Shown here: positions 12,992 to 25,854 of the stretch, one piece after another | Layout: every line of letters begins with the position of its first letter | Position numbering within the stretch: position 1 is the first letter of the stretch | Assembly (NCBI RefSeq): GCF_000220395.1 | Contig: NW_004086256.1 | Span: 1-64,000, forward strand | Direction of reading: 5' to 3' | Origin: Ichthyophthirius multifiliis | Lineage: Eukaryota; Ciliophora; Oligohymenophorea; Hymenostomatida | Length of the DNA: 64,000 nt | Position numbers and translations under genes: made by a program | The notes under the pieces: generated by a model | The model's database searches: none | What the model was told of the DNA's origin: nothing | Seen by the model: only the letters and a program-made list of their open reading frames with translations

Positions 12992-13836
12992 TATATATAT
13001 TGCTTATATAGGGTTCAAAAAGATTTATTTTCATTAAATTATTTAGAGTATAACATATTAATTATATTTTAATCTTTATATAATGATTATTTTGGGATAA
13101 ACAAGTTTTATTTATTCCTTTTTGCTTGTATTTTTGTTACTTTTATTCTTTTTATTATCTTGTTTTTAAAAATTTTTTATAAAAAGCGGAATTTAAAGTT
13201 TATAATAATTAGAATCAAAAAAATTATTTAATTTATTTCTAAAACACACACGAAATAATCCGGATATTAAAAATGCAATATTTCATATATTTTTTATTTT
13301 AAAAAAAAAAGAAAAAAAGACATAAAAACTTAAATTTTTTAAGAAAAAAACGAAATTCAGAATTATAAATCAGTTTGAAATTTTTGAGTTTAATATTAAT
13401 TTTTTTAAACAAATAATCCTATTATATAAAAAATATTATTAATTTCCTTTTTAATTTTTTTATTAAAAAGGAGTTTGAAATATTAAATTATAATAATCAT
13501 TGTAAAGAATTCATTTTTTTTGATTATTTTTTTTTTTTCTAGTTTTAATAAATATATTAATCAGTTTTTTATTTAATTTTATTAAAATAGATACATATAT
13601 AAATTTTTATATTTTTATTTTGTTTTCTATTAATTTTATTATTTTTTATAATTAATTGATAATATTTTTATATTTTATTTCATTTTTTTGTTGAAATAAA
13701 TAAATAAAAAATAATTATATTTTTAATATAAAAATATAAAATTAATTTATAATAAAATCTTAATAAAAAAAAGTACTAATTTAAATAAATATCTCTATAA
13801 AAAATACATATATTTGTTTTTTTAAATAAATATACA
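11683..13836. other. AT-rich intergenic region with AAT microsatellite
   Basis: A long A/T stretch with an (AAT)n run at about 12935-12990. A 70-codon ORF at 11995-12207 is hydrophobic and not convincing. Nothing else recognised on either strand. Confidence 0.5.
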
Positions 13837-15473
13837 TCATATATTATTGATAATATCTTTAATGGAATTTTCATTATTAAGTAATTATTCAAAATTAACC
13901 TTCTAATCCAAAATAACTTAATCAATTTTAATACAAAGTTTGACCATTAAACTTAAAATATTTATTTCTTCCTATCTATTCTACTAATACATATTTTAGA
14001 AATTATTATATGAGAAATTAAGCTAATTTTGAATAATACTATTATCAATTGCTACATTTAAATTTTAATTAATTATCGATTATATTTAAAAAAACTCTTT
14101 ATCCAATTATTTATTTAAAAACTACTCCAAATACCCATAATATTCATAGAATTTATTCGTAATAGAATCTTTATCTTATTCTAAAATATCGATAAGATTT
14201 TAGTAATTATTCAATCCTAAAAACTAATCCCAATCTTATTAATGTTATATAAAAACAGGTGCTATTTATTATTATAAGCATTATAATAATCCTTATATCC
14301 CTATTAAAGCCTTTTTTAGTAAATAATAAATATCAAATCGACAATCATTAAGGAATTAAATTTCTAATTTTTCGGCTAAATTTACTAAAAAAATAATCCG
14401 TTTCGTGCATTTATTATTTATTAATTAATATCTTTTGCACCTTATAAGTATTAATTTTAATTTTTCTATTACAATAAAAATAATTAAATAAAAAATTAAA
14501 ATAATAAAAAAATACAGAATCTTAGATAATTTTTAAAATTTACGAATCTTTTTTAATAGCAGAAAAAGCTTCATGTTCATATAATTATTCTGCAGTAATT
14601 CTTAATGATCGATCTTTACAAATACTTCTTTTTAAAATATCTTAAGATTATTTCGAAATAAGATTCTCGCATTTAATAATATAAGCTTTATTACAAATTT
14701 TCTATGAAACATCAAATTAACTTGTTCCCATAAAATAAAGTTCGTTAAAAAGCATTTCATGATACATAATACCAACAGCCCATACATCTACAAGTTTATC
14801 ATAAGAAGGTTCTTTAAAAAATTCAGGTGCCATATAAGGATAAGTACCTAAAGTAGTTTAATATAATTTCTTTTAACTAGCAAATCCAAAGTCACCTATT
14901 ATTTAATTAAAATGTATATATATATAAGAAAAAAAAAAATTATATATTATATAAATATATATATATACCTAATTTATATACTCCATTATTTATAAAAATA
15001 TTCTCTGGTTTAATATCCCTATGAACAATATCATATTTCGATAAATAATAAATACTAGAAACAATTTAAAAGAATATTCTAATTGCTTCCTATTCAGGTA
15101 TTCCTTTAGAATATTTTGGTTATTTTAGTACATTTAAAAGATTTCCTTAATTGCAATATTCGAGTACAATATATATATTATTTGTAGTTTAAAAGCAGTC
15201 ATATATTTTTACTATAAAAGGACATGGGTCTTCTTTTTACATCAAAGCTATTTACTAAAGAATATTTACTTCATCTCCTATTGCTTAGATTATTTCGTCG
15301 CCATATTTTTTTAAGGCTTATCTGTTTATAACCTTTATTGCTACTTCTTGACCATTATCATTGTTTGTACCTTTAAATACACTCGCAAATGAACCACTAC
15401 CAAGTTGATCACTTTCTTTATATTGATATATTGTGTTATTACTACCACGAATTTATTTTTGTTCTGATGACAT
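13837..15473 (-). CDS. ULK/ATG1-like serine/threonine protein kinase
   Basis: Protein kinase with its catalytic domain at the N-terminus. Read leftwards from ATG 15471-15473, with introns 14896-14968 and 14441-14543, it gives exactly 486 codons plus TGA. Kinase landmarks: glycine loop LGSGSFASVFKG, VAIKVI lysine, EYCNQGNL hinge, HRDIKPENIF, GDFGFAS, TLGTYPYMAPE and DVWAVGIMYHEM. The activation segment and hinge resemble ULK/ATG1 and related ciliate kinases. The C-terminal 200 residues are Q/N-rich and helical, ending in NENSIKDIINNI, and could be a protein-binding tail. The neighbour at 15727 starts divergently about 250 bases away, so the two may share a promoter region. The subfamily is inferred; the kinase call is firm. 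Confidence 0.85.
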
Positions 15474-15726
15474 TTCTTATTATTAATTTTTTTTTTTATA
15501 TTATTATTATTATTTTTTATATTTTTTTTAATTTGAAAAAATTATATATATTATAATAAGCTTATCAAGAATATATAAATAACTATTATTATTATTACTT
15601 TATATAAAAAAAAAAAATTAATTAATTTATAATCAATACTTATAATTCAAAATAAATAGTTTTTTACGTGTAAAAAATTTATATTAAAAATATTTTATTT
15701 CAATAAAAAAAAAGAATATCATATAC

Positions 15727-16201
15727 ATGAAATAATTTTAATTTATATTATCATTAATTATACTTTTATTATAAAAAATTACTTTTTCATAAGAATCTCA
15801 TTTAATAGTTTTAAAGGATACAGATTCTGAATACATATAAGAAGATTAAAATTTAGTTTTTATTTATTTCTTAAAACTAATAAATAAAAATAAAATTTAA
15901 TATATAATAGATAATAACAAACAACGGTAAAATCTATAGTTATGATATTGAAAAAAAAAAACTAAATTGGAAAAACGATTTAAAAGTGATAATAAGTGAA
16001 ATAAATTTTGATAATTAAAATGATGATGAAGATAATAAATAAAAATATGATTTTTAACATGAAAATAATTAAGAAGATTATAAAACTTTCGATTATTTTT
16101 TACCTTCATCAGATGGAAATTTCGTATTTTTATCATAAAATAATGAAAAAATAGTAATTAAATAAAATATAAGATTAATTATAATTATTAATAAAAATAA
16201 T

Positions 16202-16256
<55 letters not shown>

Positions 16257-18963
16257 TTATATATTTTTATTATTTTACATTTATAAATTGTAAATTAATA
16301 AAGTAAATATAAAGAGAAGAAATAGAATATGCTTTAAAAATATGCCCTATAAGTGGCAAAGAATAAAAATATATTGCACTAAATTAATAGAAAATATATT
16401 TATTAAATTTATAATCTGGATTTTTAAAAAAATTAGAAGATATAGACAATAATGAATTGGATTTTTTTGATATTAAGTTTTAAATATTGCATTTAAATAT
16501 AAAAAAAATAAAATAAATAAACATATTTACCAAAAAAGAAAATTGGAGTTTAATAAGTACTGATATTAATATTATGAAATATGATGATTTTATCTTAAAC
16601 GATTTGAGAAAAAACCGGGTTAAATAAAATGAAAAATATTTGTTTGTCTAAGACGAAAAGTAAAATTTAGTTATAAAATTGAGAGCAAATTTTTAACATA
16701 TTATTGATTTTTAAACTGAATAAGAAATTGTTGCTATTTTTTCAATGTCTAAGTCAAAAAAATTTTATAAAAATGTTATTTTTCATCCTTATAGAGATAG
16801 TCTTATGTAAGAATTAGTCTTGTAATAAAATAATTTTGGCGATTTTGAATCTAAAGAGTTAGCTTTTTTTGATGAATTGAATTATTATTAACTTATTCCA
16901 TTACAAATTCCATCCAAATTAAAAAATAAATGCCTTTAAAATAAAAAATGTAGAGATAGATTAATTTTTAATGCTAGGAAAATTAACAATGTCCAATATA
17001 TATCAGAAGTGATTAAATGTATTGAGAATTTAAAAAAAGGAAACGCAATATAAAACACAATTTTTTAAGATGAAGAGGAAGAGAAAATAATAAAGGAAAT
17101 AATAGAAGACAAAAATTAAATTTAAAATATTAAAATTAATTTTATGAAAGATAATTAAATTACAATTTTTTTATTAATTTTACTTATATTATTAGTCCTT
17201 TATTTAATTTTCAAAGACGAAAGAATAATTTCTTCTATGAAAGGAAAAAAGAAATAGAATTCCTAAAATGGAAAAACATAGTAAAAATAAACAGAAATAA
17301 ATTAATAAATAAAATAAGTAGAATAATAATAAAATAAAATAGAACAAGAAGAATAATATTAAGAAAAAAACAAAAAAATAAATAGAAGAAAAGAAAAAAA
17401 ATAATATATAAATAATTAAATAAAGAGTACTTTAAATTGATAAAAATAAGGTTTTGGGTTATGGAGCTTAAGGGACAGTAGTTTTTTCAGGGTTCTTTTA
17501 ACAAAGAGAAATTGCAATAAAATAAATTTTAAAAGTAAATAAAGATCTAGCAGGTAAAGAAATAGATATGCTGATAAAACTTCAACATAAAAATATCATA
17601 AAATATTACTATTATGAAGAGATAAAAGAACACATATTACTAGGCTTAGAAAAATGCATATGTTCATTGTAAGAATTAATAAATGTAAAAAATCGCAAAT
17701 ATTTAAAAAGATAAGAAACAGAATAATTAAAAATAACTGAAATTCGTAAATTATTATAAGATAAAAATAATTTGAAAAAACTATTTATTGATTGCCTTGA
17801 AGGCTTAAAATATTTACATTAACAAGGAGTTTTACATAGAGATTTAAAACCTGAAAACGTACTTTTAAGTGTAAACAATGAAGTTAAATTAGCCGATTTC
17901 GGACTTTCGAAGTTTATTGAAAATTAAAATGTCTATTTTACAAATGATATAGGAACATGGGGTTGGAGGCCTATAGAATAAATAAACAATTAATAACTTT
18001 CGTATAAAAGTGACGTTTTTTCTTTAGGATGTGTTTTTTTTTATTTATATAATCAAGGGTTGCATCCTTTTGGTTAGGTTAATGAGAGAGAAATGAATAT
18101 TTAAAAAAATAGATTTAATTTAGATAATGTAGATGATGAATGCTTTAAAGATTTAATTACTAATATGATTTAATAAAATGATATTTAAAGATATTCAGTA
18201 TAGGAATCAATGGATCATCCTTATTTTTGGAATGTAGTAAGGAAAATTGCTTTTATTTAAGAATTTAGTGATTATATTGAAACTTATGGTATATATATTT
18301 ATTATTAATATATTAAAAATTGTTGTTTAATTATAATAAATTTATTGTTTATTATTAAATATATATATAAAAATATAAATTTTTATAATATATTATTAAT
18401 ATTATTAAAAATTTATTAGTAAAATAAATATATCTATATATATAAATTTAATTATAAATATATAAATATATAAAAAAATATATTTAAATAAATATATATT
18501 TTTATATTGATATATGTATATATATATAATATAAATATATATTTTTATATATTTATATTTACATAGATTAAGATTAGAAAATTTCATTATTATTAGAAGA
18601 AAAGGCTTAATTAGAAAAAGTTTCATTTAAATAATGGGATAAATAAGTTGATATATCTATTTTATCTCATCCGAAATTTAATAAAAAATATAATTTTAAT
18701 TCTATTAAAGATTTAATTAGAGTAATTTTATTTAATTAAAACAAAAAATATATATTTTTATAAATAAATTTTAAAATTATAAGTTAATAAGAAATAAAAT
18801 AAATCATTATCACGAATTATAAGAAAATACTAAACAAATAGTTGGAAAAACTCAAGAAGAAATATTTAATTATTTCGATATGAAAATTCCTAAATTATTT
18901 ATTTTTATGTATTATTTTTGCTTAAAATAAAACTGGAAATTACTTAATTTGTAAAAATAATGA
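15727..18963 (+). CDS. IRE1-like ER stress sensor kinase/endoribonuclease
   Basis: Type I ER membrane protein that senses unfolded proteins and carries a kinase plus an RNase on the cytosolic side. It starts with a signal peptide ([15 protein letters not shown]). A lumenal region follows, with propeller-like [11 protein letters not shown] and [10 protein letters not shown] membrane segment near 17159-17215 ([18 protein letters not shown]) precedes a basic Q/K/E linker. The kinase has [33 protein letters not shown] and GTWGWRP. After HPYFWN, where IRE1 proteins switch to the RNase, come [18 protein letters not shown] and [10 protein letters not shown]. Tyr, Arg-Asn-Lys and the final His of the RNase active site are kept; the first His of the usual His-His pair is Asn. 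Introns: 15856-15910, 16154-16303, 18289-18566, 18722-18783. One extra base is needed near 17280-17423 (poly-A), by error or an unseen intron. Confidence 0.88.
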
Positions 18964-19064
18964 AGAAAAAATAAATAAAATTAATTTTTATTTTTTTATT
19001 TAATAATATTAAAAAAAAATTTTTTTAATAATATCAAAAAATATATAAATAAATTTTTATTTTA

Positions 19065-20369
19065 TCATATTTATTTAAAACCTATATTCTTTATATTAGT
19101 AACAACGCAAGTATATTCAATTAAATCATCATTTTTTTCTTTAAAAAATTCTCTAAATATATTTCCTTATAGTTAATATTCAATCACCTATTTTCCGTCT
19201 GTATAGAATTTAATATTTTATAGAAGTTTATCTTTATTATTTTTCAAAAATACACTAGTAGGACAATAAATTTTATCATATATAATATTTTATTCTTAAT
19301 TTTAAATAGATTTTTATTCACTATCTTATTAATTTTTGATATTTTTTTCTTCTAGTTAAGCCAATATTTTTTATTAATCGATTTTTTTATTATTTTTAAA
19401 TATAAAAGGTTTAGAAACAAATTATAAAACATCCTAATATCGCTAATTAAACCAATTTTTTTTCTAAATATTTTAAGCTAAAACAATTTAATTATTATTA
19501 TTATTATTTTAAATAAGGCCCTCTCCGATTTATTAAAAAGAACCATTTTATTAATAAATTTAAGTAGAAGATGATAATAAAATAAGAGAAATACAGAAAA
19601 TAATAGCAATATTCCATTTAGAAAAAGAATTAAAATTTCCTATTTTATTAATTCGGTTTGTTTAATATTCAAAAGCTTCATCTGCTGTAGTACTTTCATT
19701 ATAATTTTGTTAATTTTCAATAAAATATTTATCATTATTTATCTAAAACTATTATTATTATTATATTTATTAATTTTATATTTAATATTATTCTGAAAAA
19801 AGGAAATCTTCTTCAAATTATTTTTAGCATTTTTAGCAAATTTAAGATTTTAGTATTTATTTTAAATTTTCATTTTATTTTTGTAAATCAAGAATCTATA
19901 AATCTTTATTTATTTCCAATTCGTGAATTTTTTATTTCATTTTTTCATTCTCCAGTTTTTTATTGTCCCTAGATCTTTAAGCAGAAATTCTGTTTTTTAT
20001 TTTCTGGATTATTTTTTTATCAGTAATACCATTAAATTAATCTTCTAAATTTTATTCTTATTATAAATTCTCTTATTCTTAAATAATAGGACTAGTGTTT
20101 AAAGGAACATATTCTATACCAGCGTTTTAACAAATTTTACGTTTTCTATTTTCAACTTTTTCACGTATTTTTTATTTATTTATATATTTTGTTTATGGAG
20201 TTCGTCTTTTTTTTCTATCAGGTTCAGTTGGAAAAGATGTTTACTCAATTAATGATTGACTTAATTTCATATTTGTAGTTTATAATAAAGGATTTTCGTA
20301 AAAACATGAATATAATTAGGTATTTTCAAATTCTTCTTCAAATAATTTGATAATAGGTTTTTCTTTCAT
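19065..20369 (-). CDS. membrane-anchored bZIP transcription factor, ATF6-like layout
   Basis: Intronless ORF of 434 codons. The N-terminal half is cytosolic-type, with a bZIP domain near residues 117-170: basic region KNRISAQRSRDNKK (N-x-x-A-Q-R-S-R pattern) followed by leucine/isoleucine heptads. A single hydrophobic segment (WNIAIIFCISLILLSS) follows about 100 residues later, then a C-terminal lumenal-type domain with IYDKIYCPTSV, FYTDGKQ and IEYTCVVTNIK. This order (bZIP, TM, lumenal domain) is that of ATF6 and plant bZIP28, which are released by proteolysis during ER stress; that mode is inferred here. The 3' end faces the IRE1-like gene only about 100 bases away. A paralogue lies at 35723-36838 and shares the lumenal motifs. 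Activation domain and protease sites were not identified. Confidence 0.82.
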
Positions 20370-20971
20370 ATTTTTTTTAATAATTAATTATTAATATTAT
20401 TTATTTTATTGTAATTGTTATTTTTTTTTTCTAGTTTATTTTTTTTAAAGATTTTTTGGTTTTAAAAAGAATAATTCTTTTTTTTATTTTATTATATATA
20501 ATATGTAAATATATATATGTTTAAATAATATATGTATATATGTATATATGTATTTAATATATTAATTTACATATATATATATACATATATATTTATATAT
20601 ATCATAATTATTTTTTATAAAATTTAATTTTTTTCAATTTGTTTATTTTATTTTATTTATTTATTAATTTTTTTTTTAAATTAGATATAAAATTAAATTT
20701 TTTCTTATCAAAAAAAAAATTATTAATTTAATTTACTAATAAATTAATAAAATAAAAAATTTAAATTGAAATAATAATTACATAAAATATTAATTTTATA
20801 ATAAATAAATTTTTCTAGTAAAATCTTATATACAATCAAAAAAAAAATATGCATAAAAAAATATTTAAATAAAAATAATTTTAACCTTAAATTAATATAC
20901 TTGTTTTATTAATATAAATAATATAAAAATTAATCTTCCATTTTTATTAAAAAAAACATATATAAATATAC
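20370..20971. other. AT-rich spacer upstream of the TM-bZIP gene
   Basis: Alternating ATATGT/ATATAC stretches at about 20495-20600 and poly-T. It is the 5' flank of the bZIP gene (-) and the 3' flank of RRP42 (-). No factor site could be assigned. Confidence 0.5.
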
Positions 20972-21781
20972 TCATTATTTAGCACAATTAATAGCAAACT
21001 AAATTATTTTTCCGAAATCTTCTGCTGCAAAAAATCCACTTCCAGTTTTTTTAATTGCTAATACTTTATTATTTACTACATCAACTACAATAATATATTT
21101 ATTATCAACCGAATAAAATTCTTCTACACTTAAATCTCTTACCAACGTTCTCTCAATTTAACCCACAAGTACTAACATAGGCAATTACAAATCTTTTATT
21201 ATACAAATTTTCTGAAATTTTTCTTCCACAAAAATAATATCATCTTCATTTGTTAAATTATTATGAAAAACAGTAACTTAAGGTAAAACAAGGTCATCTA
21301 ATGCAGCTTATATAGAAATACAAACAAAATCAATGTATGAAATTTCGACATTTTCTACAAAGAAAACATCAATATTTAATACCCAGCATTTTTTCCCTTC
21401 CTAAATACATAAAGGACTTTTTTTAATATTTGCAATATAATATTTATTTAAAATAGATTCCATATATAATAAAGTATTCTTATCACTATTTATGTTTTCT
21501 TCTAAATCTTTTGTTTTTTCATTTCTTTATGCACTTTCTAGTTTTAAATTTATTTTCCCTTCCTTTTATTCAGTATCACCAATCTCAAGTTTTATTCCAG
21601 TATATATAGTTAATGAATTATCACATAATTATAAAAATGATGAACCATTAGCTTGACCTAAAATTCCTTTTTTTAATATATATTCTCTAGTCTAGGTATT
21701 TTTTCGACCGTCGGCTCGAAAATTATTTTATATTCCGTCACGAATGTATTTTATTTAGCCTTCACTTGAACGGATTTTCAT
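20972..21781 (-). CDS. RRP42: exosome complex core subunit RRP42 (EXOSC7-type)
   Basis: Non-catalytic RNase PH-fold subunit of the nine-protein exosome ring that threads RNA for 3'-5' processing. One intronless ORF of 269 codons, close to the usual length of 265-290. Family features: an N-terminal helix ending RDGIQNNFRADGR, as in the RxDGR of RNase PH proteins; GQANGSSFLQLCDNS; IYTGIKLEIGDTE; CWVLNIDVFFVE; ALDDLVLPQV; and a C-terminal FGKIIQFAINCAK helix. The arginine/aspartate catalytic residues of bacterial RNase PH are not evident, as expected for RRP42. Alternatives are RRP43 or RRP45, but the CWVLNIDV and start region fit RRP42 best. It lies head-to-tail with the TM-bZIP gene and shares no obvious function with it. 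Confidence 0.85.
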
Positions 21782-21888
21782 ATATATATTTTATTAATTT
21801 TATAAAATTTAAATTTATATTTTTAGTATAAAATATATATATTTTTTTAGATATTTATTTATTTTTAATTTTTTTTTATATTTTTTTT

Positions 21889-23455
21889 TCAGTTTTTTTT
21901 TTATGAATGTAAACTCACTTAAGAAGATAAACTTTTAAAAGAAAGAGAATTTTTAGAAAGAAGATTATCATCATTTTCATTATCTATTTTTTATATTTTT
22001 TCTACTTATTCATCTTTTTTTATTATTTTTATATCGTTTTTTTATTTTAATTATGCATCTTATTTCTTTTTTATATTTTATTGGGCAAGTTCTTTTTGTT
22101 TTAATTTTTTTTATAAATAAGACGAATTTCTACAATTAGGGGAATTAATACTAAATTAAGTGCCATTGTTTTAGTTTTATTTTATTTTTTCATCTACATT
22201 TTATAAATTATTATCTTTTAAAGGAATTAGATATTTATAAAAATCGTCTTATTCTTATTAAGATTTATATTATTTATTACAAACAATTTATTATTAATAG
22301 TCATTTTTATAATTATTTTTTTCTAATTAGATGCTAGTTTTATTTTATTATTAATCATTATTATACTTTTCTTATATTTATTAATTATCATAATTTAATT
22401 CTTGTTATTAAACAAGAGAATTTTAATATAAAAGTTACTAACTAATTTATTTATCTAATTATTATTATTATATTTATTAATTTTAATTTAATTATATTTA
22501 TTGTAACTAAAATATTCTTATTCTATTTATTATTAATTAGAATATTTTCTATTTTATTATTTATTATTATTATTTTCTTATTTAGAATTTTATTTTACTA
22601 ATAATTAATATTATTGATTTATTTAAATTATAAAATGTTATTATTTTATTATTATATATTATTTTTTTAATATTATTAGTCTTGGTATTTTTATTAAAAA
22701 TCAAAATTATTATCTTATTATTAAAGAATTTATTATTATCTTTATAGAATTTCCTCTTGTTTTTTTTTTATATTTTCAACTTCTTTGACTTCATTTTATA
22801 TTCTTTCCATTTCTTTTTAAATATTATTTTCTAAATTTTTTTTCTTTAAAAGAGTCAGTTTTTCCTCTAAAAGTAAAATTTCTTTTTAATATTCTTTTAT
22901 TTTTAAATCTGCTTCTCTATTTTATAAATAAGTCAGTTCTTCTTTAAAACATATTTTTTTCTAAGGTGAAAAATAAACATTAAACTTAATATTATTATTT
23001 TCTTTTTATTTCTTTTCTATCATTATTTACATTAAAAAAAATATAGTTTTTAAATAAAAATCTTTATTTTTGCTTTATTTAAGTTTTTTTTTAAATTCAT
23101 CTTTTTTCCCGAATTTATTTTCGAAAATATTTTTTATTTCATGATTATTATAGATTAATTATACTAAATTATATAATTCCTTATTTTCTTTTTATTATTC
23201 AATATCCATATTTTCTTATTATTGATATTTTACATTTTTTTATTTATTATAATATTATGTTTATTATGTTTTATAATTTTGTATTGAATCTATTTTTTTC
23301 TAATATATTTTAAAATTTTTACTTTAGATTATATTAATTTTTTATTTTACATTTATATAATTTAAATCCTATTTAAATTATTTTAAATCAGTTTTTGTTT
23401 ACTCTGTAAAATTCGTTAAACTTTATTTTTAAGAAAAAGGTGATAAATATTTCAT
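21889..23455 (-). CDS. Q/N-rich coiled-coil protein, one frame break
   Basis: Not recognised. About 520 residues read leftwards from ATG 23453-23455 to TGA 21889-21891. The first 300 residues are K/E/Q/L-rich with heptad-like spacing (for example EKLTLLKKKNLENNIQKEME), suggesting a long coiled coil. The middle is dominated by Q, N, I and Y encoded by TAA/AAT/ATA repeats. The C-terminal 180 residues have mixed composition, ending in a serine-rich stretch and LSSQVSLHSQ. The total length is one base off a multiple of three. All three frames are open across the AAT/TAA repeat zone (about 22440-22620), so the slip most likely lies there. Similar low-complexity proteins are common in ciliates and often cytoskeletal; no function is assigned. 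Confidence 0.6.
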
Positions 23456-23610
23456 TAATTTTTGTTTTTTTATTTTTAAGTTATTGAAAAAGAAAAAAAA
23501 AGAAAAAAACATATAAAAAAATAAATTTATTTAAATAAATAAATTAATTAACTTCAATTTTTTTTAACTAATAATTTATTTTTTACAACAATAAAAAAAT
23601 ACAAAATAAA

Positions 23611-25759
23611 TCATTTTTTATTTTTTAAAGTAATACTAAACATATTTACTTTTTATATACTATTATCTTAACTTGGTTAATAGTTTGTTTTCGTTAAATT
23701 CATATAGTTTTCAAACTCACTCAAATCTTTTTAAAAATTTTGAATTTTTAGTTATTATTTATTAGGGGTTGGTTAAAAACTCTTTACATAATTAATTTTA
23801 TCGTTTGAACATTTTGTTTATTATTATATAATATTAATTTCTTCCTCATTTTAATTATTTAGTCTTAGTAAAGAAGCCTTCTTTACAAAAGAATCTCTTG
23901 TATTCAAATATTTCATTTTATTAGCTAAATATTAATCTTTATAAAAAAAAAACAAGTTAATTAGGTAATTCTATTTTATTTATTTTTTTAAAAATACCCA
24001 TTTCTAATATATATAATCCACAATCATTAAACATATCCTAAGAAGCCCCTCCGAAAATAAAAATTCTTTAATCTGTTTAAGTATATGCATGTGAGAATCT
24101 CTCGAAATTTGAGTTACCACTAACTGAAGCACAAATCCAATTCATAGTAAACATTTATAATACATAAACATCTTTCAAAACATACTCTTTTTACCTAATA
24201 TCGTCAGTTCTTCCTGAATGTATAATTAAGCAATTCAAATCTTAATTATATACTTAACTATGTTAATATCTATTACAAGGAGGAGTTCCTAAAGTTTTTG
24301 CTTATATCCATTCTAAAGGATGATCTTTATCATCTATTTTATTATTTTTCACAATATATAAATAATAAGAAACCTAATTTCAATATATATAATTCCGAAC
24401 GAGCTTAATTATTTTAAAGTTTTCCTCCAAAACAATATATACCTTCTATTTTTATCTATTTATTTTTGTTATATAAATAAAAAAATTTCATATATTATAA
24501 AATTATAAAAAAATAAATACATTTTATATATTAAACCCTTAAATTTTCTTTGTAACATTTTCTTTGGATTTATTATTTTTTTAAAAAACTGGAGTAAGTT
24601 AATGAAAGCAAATCCCAGTCTCTTAATTTTTCACCTAAACACTTTTCCATCTAAGTTTTTCTTAAAAAAAAAAATATATATATATAAAATAACAAAATCA
24701 AAAAAATACCTAAATTAATCATAGATAATTAATTAATAACCTTTTCACCTTAAGAAATACCACCATATGCATAAAAATGATTCCCAACTAAACAAAATCC
24801 GAAATTCCTTCTAGTTTCTGGAATTTCCCCATTACATTTAATTAATTACCATTCAAAATTATCTAAATTAAGCATCCATAAATCATTAAAAAAATTTCTT
24901 TATTTTCTGTTTTTGCAAAAAACTTCCGCTCCTCCAAAGACTACCATATAGTTTTTATAAACTACAGCCCCATGTCCGAATCTAATAACAGGTTTTAGAG
25001 ACCCAAAAGTCTTTTGAATAGTCCATGAGTGATTTTTCATTGAATAAATATTTACGAAAATATTATTTTATTCTACACCTTAAATAGAAAATCCTCCAAA
25101 AAGAATTAAGTTTTTTTTATATTCAATTAAACTACCACTTTCGTTAAATGAAGGCTTTCCTATTTCCGTAGATAATTCAGCTTATTCAAAATAAAAATTA
25201 TAATTATTTAGACCTATATTGTCTATTTTTTATTGTTGTTCTTCCTGTTTTTTTTCTTGGTTGATTAAATTTTTTATATTTTCGTCTATTTTTTAGTATA
25301 TTTTTGTTTTTCTGGATAGTTTTTCCTCTATACTGGTTTTTTTTAGTGAGTTTTTATAAAAATTCCTATATGATAATGTTTTTTCTTTGTTTAAATCTTT
25401 TTTTATTCTACTCATTTCTACACTTTTTTATTTTAAATAATTTTTTATATCACTTTCTGGATTTATAGGTTAAAAAAAATCTATAGACTATTTTAAAGAT
25501 TTTTTTTTTTATTAATTTTTCTTTAATTCTTTTTATGTTATATAATAGTTCTCAAAAGAACTTCTTTATTATAATGAATATACATTATTATGGTTTTATT
25601 TTTTATTTTTTATTATTTAATATATATGTAGATGATTATCTAATTTTATAGGATTTTCTTTATATAAATATATATATATATATATAAGTGTTAAATTAGA
25701 AATATATTTTTTAAATATTTACTATTTATTATACTTTCATAAAATTTTGTAGTGTTCAT
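23611..25759 (-). CDS. kelch-repeat beta-propeller protein
   Basis: Protein-interaction propeller of 618 residues. Six exons; introns 25658-25734, 24661-24709, 24456-24520, 24334-24373 and 23937-23997 give an exact multiple of three. The N-terminal 140 residues are charged and coiled-coil-like. Kelch blades then repeat the double-glycine signature: LFGGFS, VVFGGAEVF, AYGGIS, YCFGGKL and FIFGGASQ, each followed by a Tyr/Trp-spaced strand (for example WTIQKTFG, WQLIKCNGE). The layout (leader, about 5-6 blades, basic tail) matches ciliate kelch proteins and RABEPK/KLHDC-type proteins, without BTB or F-box domains. The exact start of the third intron has two possible donors that keep the same frame. 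The cellular role cannot be told from the sequence. Confidence 0.82.
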
Positions 25760-25854
25760 TAATTAATTTTATTTTATTTTTTAATAGAAAAAATAAAAAA
25801 AAATATATAAAATAATATTTTTACAAATAAAATTAAAAAAAATAAAAAAATATT

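Noticed and set aside
18405-18626. Hydrophobic Ile/Tyr-rich ORF on the minus strand
   Set aside because: It lies in the 278-nt IRE1 intron and nearby exon; composition is simple TA repeat.
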